DNA from: Alphaproteobacteria bacterium
Lineage (GTDB): Bacteria > Pseudomonadota > Alphaproteobacteria > Caulobacterales > Maricaulaceae
NCBI GenBank assembly: GCA_016124205.1
Contig: WGOD01000003.1
Span: forward strand, 1-64,000
DNA length: 64,000 nucleotides
Reading direction: 5' to 3'
Shown here in pieces: positions 1 to 7,853 of this stretch. A model generated the notes under the pieces. The model made no database searches, was not told the origin of the DNA, and saw nothing but the letters and a program-made list of their open reading frames with translations. Every line of letters starts with the position of its first letter. The first letter of the stretch is position 1. The position numbers were made by a program, and so were the translations under genes.

Positions 1-1458
1 CACGGCCTGGTCCATGCGCAGGACCTCGCCCCATTCGCGGTGGGTTTCGGGGGGGAGCTTGTCGGTGGCGTCGAGGCCGATCTTGCCGCCGAGGCCGCTC
101 TCCGGGCTGGCGAAATCCAGGTAGTCGATCGGCGTGCCCTCGATCACGGTGATGTCGCGGGCGGGGTCCATCTTGGTGGAGATGGCCCACATCACGTCCT
201 TCCAGTCCCGGGCGTTGATGTCGTGGTCCACGACGATCACCCACTTGGTGTACATGAACTGCCGCAGGAAGGACCACACGCCCATCATCACGCGCTTGGC
301 GTGGCCGGGATAGGCCTTCTTCATCGACACCACGGCGATGCGGTAGGAGCAGCCCTCCGGCGGCAGCCAGAAATCCACGATCTCCGGGAACTGCTGCTGG
401 AGGAGCGGGATGAACACCTCGTTCAGCGCCTCGCCCAGCACGCTGGGCTCGTCCGGCGGGCGGCCGGTGAAGGTGGAGAGGTAGATCGGATCGCGGCGCA
501 TGGTGATGGCGCTGATCTCGAACACCGGGAAGCGTTCGACCGAATTGTAATAGCCGGTGTGGTCGCCATAGGGGCCTTCCGGGCCGTCCTCATCGAGGAG
601 GACATGGCCTTCGAGCACGATTTCCGCCTCGGCGGGGACTTTCAGCGGCACGGTCTTGCAGTCGACCAGCTCGGCCTTCTTGCCGCGCAACAGGCCGGCG
701 AACTGGTATTCGCTGAGCGTGTCAGGCACGGGGGTGACGGCAGCCAGGATGGTGCCCGGATCTGCGCCCAGCACGACGGCGGCGGGCAGGGGTTCGGGCT
801 TGGCCTTCTTCCAGCGCTGATAATGCTGCGCCCCGCCGCGATGCTTCAGCCAGCGCATCAGCGTGCGGGTCTTCGACAGCTTCTGCATCCGGTAAATGCC
901 GAGATTGAAATCGTCCTCACGATCCGCCGACGGCCCCTTGGTGACGACGAGCGGCCAGGTGATCAGCGGGGCGGGTTCGCCGGGCCAGCAGGTCTGGATC
1001 GGGATGCGGTCGAGGTCGATGTCGTCACCGGTCAGGACGATGTCCTGACACGGCGCCTTGTTCACCGTCTTCGGGCGCATCGCCAGCACGTCCTTTGCGA
1101 CGGGCAGCATGGCGATGGCGTCTTTCAGGCCGCGCGGGGGTTCAGGCTGACGCAAGAAGGCGAGCAACTCGCCGACTTCGCGGAGTTCCTTGGCATTCGT
1201 GCGCGGCTTGCCGCCGAGCGTGACGGCGCGGGCGACGCGCTCCACCGTGCCGAAGAGGTTCACCAGCACGGGCATCTCGGCCTTCGTGCCGTCTTCCTTC
1301 ACGGCGTTCTCGAAGATCACGGCCGGGCCGCCCTCGGCGAGGAGGCGGCGCTGAATCTCGGTCATTTCGAGCGCGGTCGAGACCGGTTCGGTCACGCGTT
1401 TGAGGAGGCCGTCGGCCTCCAGCATGTCGATGAAGTCGCGCAGCGATTTGTAGGCCAT
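1..1458 (-). CDS. ubiD: UbiD family 3-polyprenyl-4-hydroxybenzoate decarboxylase (C-terminus cut by window edge)
   Basis: Decarboxylates 3-polyprenyl-4-hydroxybenzoate in ubiquinone synthesis, using prenylated FMN supplied by UbiX. The reverse strand reads [17 protein letters not shown] from the ATG at 1458 and stays open to base 1, about 486 residues. UbiD hallmarks are visible: an N-terminal region with PVLVNLFGT, then [10 protein letters not shown] near residue 295 and a central [20 protein letters not shown] stretch. The reading frame has no stop before the window edge, so only the last few residues or tail are missing. A ubiA gene for the preceding prenylation step lies 9 kb away on the same strand. 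The assignment to the quinone branch rather than another UbiD-family decarboxylase rests on overall similarity and on ubiA in the same region. Confidence 0.93.
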   Translation of the reverse strand, partial: MAYKSLRDFIDMLEADGLLKRVTEPVSTALEMTEIQRRLLAEGGPAVIFENAVKEDGTKAEMPVLVNLFGTVERVARAVTLGGKPRTNAKELREVGELLAFLRQPEPPRGLKDAIAMLPVAKDVLAMRPKTVNKAPCQDIVLTGDDIDLDRIPIQTCWPGEPAPLITWPLVVTKGPSADREDDFNLGIYRMQKLSKTRTLMRWLKHRGGAQHYQRWKKAKPEPLPAAVVLGADPGTILAAVTPVPDTLSEYQFAGLLRGKKAELVDCKTVPLKVPAEAEIVLEGHVLLDEDGPEGPYGDHTGYYNSVERFPVFEISAITMRRDPIYLSTFTGRPPDEPSVLGEALNEVFIPLLQQQFPEIVDFWLPPEGCSYRIAVVSMKKAYPGHAKRVMMGVWSFLRQFMYTKWVIVVDHDINARDWKDVMWAISTKMDPARDITVIEGTPIDYLDFASPESGLGGKIGLDATDKLPPETHREWGEVLRMDQAV

Positions 1459-1583
1459 GCCTCGCCTCTTGATGGTGCGAGGGTCAATCTGCCCCTTTGT
1501 CTGCCCAAGTCCAGAGCAGAGGGCTGCGACGGAACCGCGCCCGGTCTTGCCGGTTAAGGACAGGAGCCACCCAGTCGCCTGCC

Positions 1584-1847
1584 ATGTCCACGGTCTACAA
1601 GCTGATCGGAATCCTTCTGATACTCGGCGGCATCCCGCTGTTCTGGACCCCGATACCCGTCGGGCTGATCATGATTGCGGTCGGGCTGTCGCTGATCATC
1701 GCGAATTCGAACACGGCGCGCGGCGTCGTCCGCCGCGAGCGGGAAAGGCATCACGGCTTCAACGACTGGCTCCTGAAGGCGGAGAAGATCATTCCCCACC
1801 CGTTCGACCGGATCCTGAAGCGGACCGACGCGCCGCCGCAGACCTAG
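1584..1847 (+). CDS. small two-helix membrane protein, paralog of the one at 43283
   Basis: 87 residues starting [16 protein letters not shown]. Two hydrophobic segments (about residues 5-20 and 25-42) are separated by the turn TPIPVGL, followed by a basic cytoplasmic-looking tail. The same layout, with TPIPxGL, a SxTA motif and a basic tail, occurs in the 102-residue protein at 43283-43591, so the two are paralogs. It resembles short putative transmembrane proteins common in Proteobacteria, with no known function. The ATG at 1584 is preferred to upstream in-frame starts because it begins directly at the hydrophobic segment. It converges on the hydrolase gene, overlapping it by four bases. 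Confidence 0.72.
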   Translation: MSTVYKLIGILLILGGIPLFWTPIPVGLIMIAVGLSLIIANSNTARGVVRRERERHHGFNDWLLKAEKIIPHPFDRILKRTDAPPQT

Positions 1848-3211
1848 TCTTCGCCTGTCTCCGACGAGCGCATGGCGGCGACCACCGACACGGCGAGATC
1901 GCGTGCGCCCGTGCCGCCCTGGTTCGAGGCGCCCATGCGGATGACGACGAGGCCGCGTTCGGCAATCGCGTATCCGTACTGACCCTGGAAACCCTGCGCG
2001 TGGAAGCTGCCATCGGGCAGATAGTCGCCATCAAGCCAGACGCCGGAGCCATAATCGCCATTCGAGCCCGGCGTGGGGGTGGAGACATAATCGTCCCACC
2101 AGTTCGGAATCAGGCGCTGCCCGTCCGGGGCGAGCCCGTCATCGACATAGAGCTGCATCATCCGCGCCCAGTCGTGCGGCGTGGCGTAGAGGTAGGACGA
2201 GCCCTGGAAGGTGCCGCTCTCGTCCGGCTCCAGGATCGCTGAATGCATGCCGAGCGGCTCGAAGAAGGCATCGCGCAGTCCACTTGCCTGTTCAGCGAGC
2301 CCGTCACCCAGATGTTGTTGCATGGCGTGGGTGGCGAGGATCGTATTGCCACTCATGTACTGCCAGTGATCTCCCGGCGCATACAGGCGCTCGCGGGTTG
2401 CCGCGAAACGCGCCATGTCCGACTCGGTCATCAGCATGTCGGAGTTCGGATCGAAGCCATTGTTGATCTCGGCGATAGCCAGCCCACCCGTCATGCGGAG
2501 GAGTTGGTCGATCGTCGTCGCTTCAGCGTCGTCGCCGCGGCCCTGAAGTTCGGGGACCTGGCCGGGTTCGAAGGCGTCGATCTCGCCGCGCTCGGTCAGA
2601 ATACCGGCCAGCGTCACCATTGCCGTCTTTGTCATCGACCAGCCATGCAGGCGGTTTTCGCGGGTCAGCCCGTCGGCGTAGCGCTCGGCGACGAGGCGGC
2701 CATCATGCAGCACGACGACGGCCAGCGTGTTTCGCGTGCCGTTCGGGTCGTTGAACGCGGCATCGACGGCAGCCTGAAGCGCATCGGCGTCGAAGGTCGC
2801 GTCACGATGCGTGGTGTCGAGATCGAAATAGACGGGCGCTTCGGTCTCGATGGTGAGGTCAGGATCGAAGTCGCCGGATCCGTGCACCAGGGTGCAGCCC
2901 AGCCCGTCGCGCCAGACGGCGCGCTGACGCCAGAACAGGCCGAGTACGCCGGCCGTGACTTCGCGCGCCTCCCGGTCGATGTCGTAATGGATCAGGCTGG
3001 CCGCATCGCCGAGGAGCGGGGTGATGTAGAGTGCGTTGGCGCGGTCTTCGTCCATTCCGGATACGAAGACGAGCGAGCAATTCTGCTTGGCGACCAGACC
3101 GGTTCCAGCCCAGAGATAGAGCCGTCCGAACGGCGACACGTTCAGCGCAATCAGCGCAATGACGAAAACCGCGACGAGTCCGCCGCCGATCCACGCGAAT
3201 ATCCGGCCCAT
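1844..3211 (-). CDS. membrane-anchored serine hydrolase, beta-lactamase/NylB-like
   Basis: 455 residues. A single N-terminal hydrophobic segment (residues 5-24) looks like an uncleaved anchor, which would place the catalytic domain in the periplasm. The class C beta-lactamase/DD-peptidase fold is shown by SMTK (S192-K195, the SxxK nucleophile motif), a QYMSGNT stretch in the position of the second motif, and HAQGFQGQYG near the C-terminus. The second motif is closer to 6-aminohexanoate-oligomer hydrolase relatives than to true beta-lactamases. Substrate is unknown; possible roles are amide or ester hydrolysis, or a peptidoglycan-related activity. It stands alone, convergent with the small membrane protein. 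Confidence 0.85.
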   Translation of the reverse strand: MGRIFAWIGGGLVAVFVIALIALNVSPFGRLYLWAGTGLVAKQNCSLVFVSGMDEDRANALYITPLLGDAASLIHYDIDREAREVTAGVLGLFWRQRAVWRDGLGCTLVHGSGDFDPDLTIETEAPVYFDLDTTHRDATFDADALQAAVDAAFNDPNGTRNTLAVVVLHDGRLVAERYADGLTRENRLHGWSMTKTAMVTLAGILTERGEIDAFEPGQVPELQGRGDDAEATTIDQLLRMTGGLAIAEINNGFDPNSDMLMTESDMARFAATRERLYAPGDHWQYMSGNTILATHAMQQHLGDGLAEQASGLRDAFFEPLGMHSAILEPDESGTFQGSSYLYATPHDWARMMQLYVDDGLAPDGQRLIPNWWDDYVSTPTPGSNGDYGSGVWLDGDYLPDGSFHAQGFQGQYGYAIAERGLVVIRMGASNQGGTGARDLAVSVVAAMRSSETGED

Positions 3212-3319
3212 CGATTTCCCCTGTCGCCGCCCTGACTCCGATCAGTGTGGAGCGGACCGGAACAGGGTCAAGTCAGCGCGGCAAATTCAGCAGCCTTCCC
3301 GGCGCGCCGGAGCGACGGT

Positions 3320-3619
3320 TCAGGCGATGAGGTCGGCTTCGTCGGGATGTTTGCGGAACCAGGCCGCCACATAGGGGCAGAGCGGAACGATCTTCACGCC
3401 CGCCGCGCGGGCTTCCCGCACCAAGGCCCGGGCCAGCTGCCCGGCGATGCCGCGCCCGGAATAGGCGTCAGGCACGCCGGTATGGTCTGCGATCCATTTG
3501 TCCGTACCGGCGCGGGAATAGGTCAGTTCGGCTTCCGCCCCGCCGTCCAGGTCGATGACGAAACGGCCTCGCGTTTCCTGTTGCTCGTGGCGTACCTGAT
3601 GTTGCTCGGCTTCTGACAT
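3320..3619 (-). CDS. short GNAT-type N-acetyltransferase (YjdJ/DUF-like)
   Basis: 99 residues from the ATG at 3619. It contains the minimal acetyl-CoA-binding fold of the short GNAT subfamily: GGAEAELTYSR, then IADHTGVPDAYSGRGIAGQLA, where the G-x-G-x-A turn binds CoA pyrophosphate, then KIVPLCPYVAAWFRKHP. This family of about 90-100 residues is widespread in bacteria and its substrates are mostly unknown. The gene is divergent from the BLUF sensor with 117 bases between them, so both may be expressed from one intergenic region. That is a positional inference only. Confidence 0.85.
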   Translation of the reverse strand: MSEAEQHQVRHEQQETRGRFVIDLDGGAEAELTYSRAGTDKWIADHTGVPDAYSGRGIAGQLARALVREARAAGVKIVPLCPYVAAWFRKHPDEADLIA

Positions 3620-3736
3620 CGATCTGCAAATTCCTATCTGAAGTTGTGGTGGAGCGGCATCGCTCGTGGCTAGGCTCGAGGCTACAACCGAACTCGGTTT
3701 CCACCCAAGCAAAACCGCCGGAAGCGTTTCCGTTCC

Positions 3737-4177
3737 ATGTTGCTTTGCCGTCTCATCTATTTCAGCCGCGCTGCCATACCGGCAGGACCGGGCGCCTTGA
3801 GCGGCGATCTCGGCCGCATTCTCAATGCCAGCCTGAAAAACAACACCCGCGACAGGATCACGGGGGCGCTGATCTATGACAGGGGCCGCTTCGTGCAGGT
3901 GCTCGAAGGTGGCCGGTCGGTCCTGAACCAGACCTATCAGCGCATCCGCTACGACATGCGCCACGAAAAAGTGACGCTGACAGACTTTTGCGAAATCCCC
4001 GGCCGCGAATTCGGGGCCTGGTCAATGGCCTATGCCGATGCCGCCAACGCCGGGGGCGTCGGACCTGCGCTGATCGACCTGGAAGTCGCACCGGCGGAAG
4101 TCCTGCTCGAAAAAATCAGGCGCGTCACTGCGAAGGGCGTCATCGCCGAAACCCAGGAAATCACCGACCGGGTGTAA
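3737..4177 (+). CDS. stand-alone BLUF-domain blue-light sensor
   Basis: 146 residues, essentially a BLUF domain (residues 3-97) plus a 49-residue tail with no recognised effector. The residues that tune the flavin are all present when aligned to AppA: Tyr8 in RLIYFS, Asn36, Gln54 in RFVQVLEG, Trp95 and Met97 in EFGAWSMAY. The Asn36-Gln54 and Gln54-Trp95 spacings equal those in AppA; the Tyr8-Asn36 loop is four residues longer. Such short BLUF proteins bind FAD and act through partner proteins. The only adjacent candidate partner is the divergent acetyltransferase. The 3' end overlaps the convergent sulfotransferase-like gene by 17 bases. Confidence 0.94.
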   Translation: MLLCRLIYFSRAAIPAGPGALSGDLGRILNASLKNNTRDRITGALIYDRGRFVQVLEGGRSVLNQTYQRIRYDMRHEKVTLTDFCEIPGREFGAWSMAYADAANAGGVGPALIDLEVAPAEVLLEKIRRVTAKGVIAETQEITDRV

Positions 4178-4895
4178 GCTTCATCTCCCGCATCGCCTCA
4201 TAGTGCGGGCGGCATTCGGCCACGACCGGAGCGAGTCTGTCCGGGAATTCATGCGGGCTGTCGCGCGGGGGTTCGAAGCCGGTGGAGGTTTCGACCCGCG
4301 AATACCACCACGGGGCCCAGGGTCCGTCGCTGTCGCGCTTGCCGGCCGGCCAGGACAGCATGTGTTCGTCGAACGGGACGTCGACCGCAGCGCAGATCTT
4401 TTGCAGCATGCCTTCGGGGTCGCGCAGCACGTCGATGCCTTCGACGACCGGCCAGGCATAGCCACTGAAACTGCAGGCGACGTCGTAAAGTTCTCGCTGC
4501 ACCGCCATGCCCAGATCATCGGCCGTGACACTTCCGGCGGCGGCGTTGAAGCTGGCGGCAACCTCGGCCGGGTCACGGATCAGGAAGATGTGGCGGCACA
4601 CCGCCATCCAGTCGCGCTGGAAGCCGGGCAGCATGTGCTGGGCCATGTGTTTCTGGAAGAAGATCGGGCTGCCGCCCGGCGCGTTGCCCGCGCACTCCGA
4701 CGCGATGGTCAGCGCGTCGAGCGGGACCGATTGCAGGATGTGATCGCGGCCCGGATGGTCGAGGCCGGTCTGAAGCAGATAGGGGCCGTAGAAGGGTTCG
4801 TCCCACACCTCGCAATCGGGCCGGTTCTCCCACGACCGCATGGTTGCGGTGGAGATGTTGCGCGGACCCGACCACAGGCAGATGCGGATCGTCAT
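4161..4895 (-). CDS. sulfotransferase-like P-loop protein coupled to aminotransferase
   Basis: 244 residues. The N-terminal CLWSGPRNISTATM occupies the place of the 5'-phosphosulfate loop of sulfotransferases but has Arg instead of the usual Lys. HIFLIRDPAEVAASF near residue 110 matches the 3'-phosphate binding motif. The ATG overlaps the stop of the aminotransferase by four bases (ATGA), so the two are translationally coupled. From memory, plants encode chloroplast proteins annotated as branched-chain-aminotransferase-like in which a similar N-terminal domain is fused to a class IV aminotransferase, supporting a joint function. Whether it transfers sulfate at all is not established. Confidence 0.8.
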   Translation of the reverse strand: MTIRICLWSGPRNISTATMRSWENRPDCEVWDEPFYGPYLLQTGLDHPGRDHILQSVPLDALTIASECAGNAPGGSPIFFQKHMAQHMLPGFQRDWMAVCRHIFLIRDPAEVAASFNAAAGSVTADDLGMAVQRELYDVACSFSGYAWPVVEGIDVLRDPEGMLQKICAAVDVPFDEHMLSWPAGKRDSDGPWAPWWYSRVETSTGFEPPRDSPHEFPDRLAPVVAECRPHYEAMREMKLTPGR

Positions 4896-5809
4896 CCCCG
4901 CGCCTCCCGCTCGATCCGCTCTCGATAGAGCGATTGAAGGCGCTCAACGACCGGGCCGCGCCTGTCGCTGATTGTGCGCCCATCGATCTCGGTCACAGGC
5001 ACCACGCCTGCAAACGTCCCCGTGGTGAAGGCTTCGTCAGCGCCATAGACGTCGGTCAGCGAGAAATTCTTCTGGAAGACCGGAATACCGGCTGCTTCGC
5101 ACAGTTCGATCACCACGCCGCGCGTGATCCCGCCGAGGCAGAAATCGCCGGTCGAGGTCCAGACCTCTCCCTTTCGCACGATGAAGAAGTGCGTCGAGTT
5201 GCAGGTCGCAACGAAGCCGTGCGGGTCGAGCATCAGGGCTTCGTCCGCCCCGGCCTTGGTCGCCTGGATGCAGGCCATGATGCAGTTCAGCTTCGAATGG
5301 GAATTGAGCTTCTGGTCCTGCACGTCGGGATAGCCTCGGCGGACATGGACGGTGAAGAGTTTCAGGCCGCGCTTCGCGACTTCGGGATCAGGCGTCTTCC
5401 ATTCCGGCAGGATCACGATGGTCGCCGGGCCGATCGTGACCCGCGGATCCTGATAGGGTGTGGCTTTCACCCCGCGCGTCACCATCAGGCGGATATGCAC
5501 GCCCTCGCCGGTCAGCATATCATTGGCGGCGAGCGTGTCGCGGATCGCGGATGTCAGCTCGTCCCCGCTGAGCCCGATGTCGAAGTCGAGCGTTTTCGCG
5601 CCCTCGAATAGCCGGTCGAGATGCCGGTCCAAAAAGGCGATGTGGCCGTGATGGACGCGCAGGCCCTCCCACACGCCGTCGCCCAGCACGAAGCCGGAAT
5701 CGAGGACCGAGACCGTCGCTTCGGCGCGCGGCTTCAGCGTGCCGTTGATCCAGACCTTCACCGCCTCGTTGCGCGGATCGGGGAGGTAGGTGTGCGCCCC
5801 GGTGCCCAT
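4892..5809 (-). CDS. class IV PLP-dependent aminotransferase/lyase
   Basis: 305 residues, the usual length for the branched-chain/D-amino-acid aminotransferase and aminodeoxychorismate lyase superfamily. Visible features are VLDSGFVLGDGVWEGL (residues 35-50), the PLP lysine K173 in NSHSKLNCIMA, and CLGGITRGVVIELC near the phosphate-binding end. At the position where branched-chain enzymes usually have Glu (E-G-x-x-x-N-x-F), this protein reads ATCNSTHFF, with Cys203. The substrate is therefore uncertain despite the likely ilvE-type annotation. The start overlaps the stop of the crotonase gene by one base (TGATG), and its own stop overlaps the sulfotransferase-like start. Confidence 0.87.
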   Translation of the reverse strand: MGTGAHTYLPDPRNEAVKVWINGTLKPRAEATVSVLDSGFVLGDGVWEGLRVHHGHIAFLDRHLDRLFEGAKTLDFDIGLSGDELTSAIRDTLAANDMLTGEGVHIRLMVTRGVKATPYQDPRVTIGPATIVILPEWKTPDPEVAKRGLKLFTVHVRRGYPDVQDQKLNSHSKLNCIMACIQATKAGADEALMLDPHGFVATCNSTHFFIVRKGEVWTSTGDFCLGGITRGVVIELCEAAGIPVFQKNFSLTDVYGADEAFTTGTFAGVVPVTEIDGRTISDRRGPVVERLQSLYRERIEREARG

Positions 5810-6585
5810 CAGCCGAACTTCGAGAAGTCAGGCTTGCGCCGCTCCATGAAGGCGGTGGCCGCTTCCGCGAATTCCGGCGATTGCAGCATTTCCGCGAAGA
5901 GCTGGCCTTCCTTCAGGATCCGGGCATCGACGGATTCCGGCTCGGCGTTGATCAGCGCCTTGGCCTGTCGCACTGCGCCGGGCGATTTGGCCGCGAGCGC
6001 GAGGGCGCGCTGGTGGACCTCGTCGGCCAGCGTGCCGGAGGGAAAGATGCCGGCGATCATGCCGGCCTGCAGCGCGCGTTCGCTGTCCCAGACCGAACCG
6101 AGAAGGAGCAGGTCCGAAGCGGGCGAACGGCCGAGCCGGGCCGGGAAGAGCAGGCTGGAGGCGTATTCGGGCGCCAGGGCGAGATCGACGAAGGGCGTCT
6201 TGAACTGCGCCCGCTCGGACGCGTAGGCGAGGTCGCAATGCATCAGCAGCGTCGTGCCGATCCCGACGGCGACCCCGTCGACCTCGGCGATGACCGGCTT
6301 TTGCGCGTTGAGGAGGGCGCGCATGAAGCGTTCGACCGGCGGGGTCTCGGCCGCGCCGATGTGCGGCGGGGCCTCCATGAAATCCATCAGGTCGTTGCCG
6401 GCCGTGAACACGCCCGGCTGACCGCCGAGGACAAAGACCCTCACCGACTTTTCCTGGTCGCCGGTCTCAAGCGCTTCCGCAGCCGCGGAGTACATGGCGC
6501 GAGTCAGCGCATTCTTCTTGTCGGGCCGGTTCCAGCGGATGGTCCGCACCCCGCCTGAATCCTCGACCGTCACCAGATCCGTCAT
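5809..6585 (-). CDS. enoyl-CoA hydratase/isomerase (crotonase) family protein
   Basis: 258 residues from the ATG at 6585, chosen because GAGGG sits six bases ahead of it; in-frame ATGs also occur at 6591 and 6600. The crotonase fold is clear: GVFTAGNDLMDF forms the first oxyanion-hole segment and EVDGVAVGIGTTLLMHCDLAYASERAQF the second. The single acidic residue in LALAPEYASSLL matches the pattern of delta3,delta2-enoyl-CoA isomerases (P-E-x-x-S-S) better than classic hydratases. It leads a three-gene run with the aminotransferase and the sulfotransferase-like protein, and is preceded by a MarR regulator on the same strand. Confidence 0.88.
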   Translation of the reverse strand: MTDLVTVEDSGGVRTIRWNRPDKKNALTRAMYSAAAEALETGDQEKSVRVFVLGGQPGVFTAGNDLMDFMEAPPHIGAAETPPVERFMRALLNAQKPVIAEVDGVAVGIGTTLLMHCDLAYASERAQFKTPFVDLALAPEYASSLLFPARLGRSPASDLLLLGSVWDSERALQAGMIAGIFPSGTLADEVHQRALALAAKSPGAVRQAKALINAEPESVDARILKEGQLFAEMLQSPEFAEAATAFMERRKPDFSKFG

Positions 6586-6644
6586 CGTCATCCCTCGCAT
6601 GGTTCCATGCGGAGACTAACGGCAGTTCCGTGGTACGAAAACGC

Positions 6645-7082
6645 CTATTGCGCTGTGCGGGTGACGATCGCGGTGAGGGCGTCGTGCAGGGCGTCAGCGG
6701 CGTCCTCGCCCAGCGCGTCTTCAAGTTCGGCGTTCAGCGATTTGAGCGATGCGTCCGCTTTTTCGCCCGCCTCGCGGCCCTTGGGGGTCAGCGTCACAAG
6801 GGCGCCCCGGCGGTCGGACGCGTCCGTGCGTTTGGCTACCAGCCCGGCCTTCTCCATGCGGTTGACGAGGCCCGTCACGGCGGGCGGATTGAGAGACAAG
6901 GTCTCGCCGATCGCGCCCATGCGCCGGTCGCCGCGGCGAAGCAGCAGGAACAGCACAGCGGCCTGAGAGGCGCTGACGCCAGCCTCGGCCTTGAGGCGCG
7001 TGTCGGCATCCCGACTCATCCGCCGGGCAGCGATTTCGATCAGCAGAAAGAGGCGCCGGTCGACGGCGCGTGCCTTGGCCAT
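6645..7082 (-). CDS. MarR family transcriptional regulator
   Basis: 145 residues with the MarR winged helix: a first helix rich in Arg, SASQAAVLFLLLRRGDRRMGAIGETLSLNPPAVTGLVNRMEKAGLV as the helix-turn-helix, and RTDASDRRGALVTLTPKGREAGE as the wing. The D-x-R-D-x-R wing signature is present as DASDRRG. It lies 59 bases upstream of the crotonase start on the same strand, so it may control that operon and be cotranscribed with it. No effector is predictable. The ATG at 7082 is the only good start. Confidence 0.92.
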   Translation of the reverse strand: MAKARAVDRRLFLLIEIAARRMSRDADTRLKAEAGVSASQAAVLFLLLRRGDRRMGAIGETLSLNPPAVTGLVNRMEKAGLVAKRTDASDRRGALVTLTPKGREAGEKADASLKSLNAELEDALGEDAADALHDALTAIVTRTAQ

Positions 7083-7123
7083 GGCGCGAGACTGCTCCGA
7101 TTCCTTCGCCTGCGAAAGAGATG

Positions 7124-7783
7124 TCAGGCGATATAGCGCCAGACTTTGGCGTGCCGGACCTCGCGGTCTTCGAGGTCGCGTGTCACGGGCACTTCGTATT
7201 CGGCAAGCTTTTCGAGCCGATCCGCCGGCAGGAAGCTGCGGCCCGGATCGCCGATCAGCACGGTCGCGCCCTTCGCATGATGGGCCGAGAGCCAGCGGTC
7301 GATCCGTTCGGCTGGGCCTTTCTCGTAGAAGACATCCCCGGCGAGAATCACGTCCCACGACCGGTCCATCTCCGTGACATCGCCGAGAAGAGGTTCCACC
7401 GTGCAGCCGTTCAGCGCCGCGTTAAGCGTCACGGCTTCAATGGCGAAGGCGTCGATCTCACTGGCGGTCACTGCGGTTGCGCCCGCCCTTGCGGCAGCGA
7501 TACCGGCCATGCTGCCGCCAGCGGCGAAATCGAGCACACGCTTTCCGCTCACGATGTCGGGCCGGTCGAGACAGTAGCGCCCGAGTGCCTGCCCACCTGC
7601 CCAGGCAAACGCCCAGAAGGGCGGCGGCAAACCCTGTTCTTCCAGCGCTTCCTCGGTCTGGCTCCAGAGCGCAACGGTTTCCTCGGCGAGGTGGAAGCGC
7701 AGTTCCGGCAGGAGTGGCGGCGCGATGACGCCGGTCACGCGCGTGATGAAATTCGCCGGGGACTCGCCATTCTTCAGGATCAC
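7124..7783 (-). CDS. class I methyltransferase, probable ETF-beta lysine methyltransferase
   Basis: 219 residues from the GTG at 7783, which has GGAG eight bases upstream; a longer frame would run into the neighbouring protease gene. The fold starts LPELRFHLAEETVALW, then PPPFWAFAWAGGQALGRY, the SAM loop VLDFAAGGSMAGIAAARAG and the post-beta4 motif LAGDVFYEKGPAE. These match the METTL20/ETFBKMT family, which methylates lysines of the electron-transfer flavoprotein beta subunit in mitochondria and alphaproteobacteria. The ETF acceptor ETF-QO is encoded at 59.7 kb, so the pathway is present. Other protein-lysine methyltransferase substrates cannot be excluded. Confidence 0.83.
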   Translation of the reverse strand: MILKNGESPANFITRVTGVIAPPLLPELRFHLAEETVALWSQTEEALEEQGLPPPFWAFAWAGGQALGRYCLDRPDIVSGKRVLDFAAGGSMAGIAAARAGATAVTASEIDAFAIEAVTLNAALNGCTVEPLLGDVTEMDRSWDVILAGDVFYEKGPAERIDRWLSAHHAKGATVLIGDPGRSFLPADRLEKLAEYEVPVTRDLEDREVRHAKVWRYIA

Positions 7784-7801
7784 GCCAAGGGCTCCGATAT
7801 G

Positions 7802-7832
7802 AAACGGCCGGGCCCGTTTCCGGACCCGGCCG
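7802..7832 (-). terminator. hairpin terminator after the M16 operon
   Basis: CGGCCGGGCCC at 7805-7815 pairs with GGACCCGGCCG at 7822-7832 around a six-base loop. The single non-Watson-Crick pair becomes G-U only in minus-strand RNA, and TTT follows on that strand. It lies just past the stop of the M16 protease at 7854. Confidence 0.65.
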
Positions 7833-7853
7833 CGATCAGGGTTGCGAGAACGC

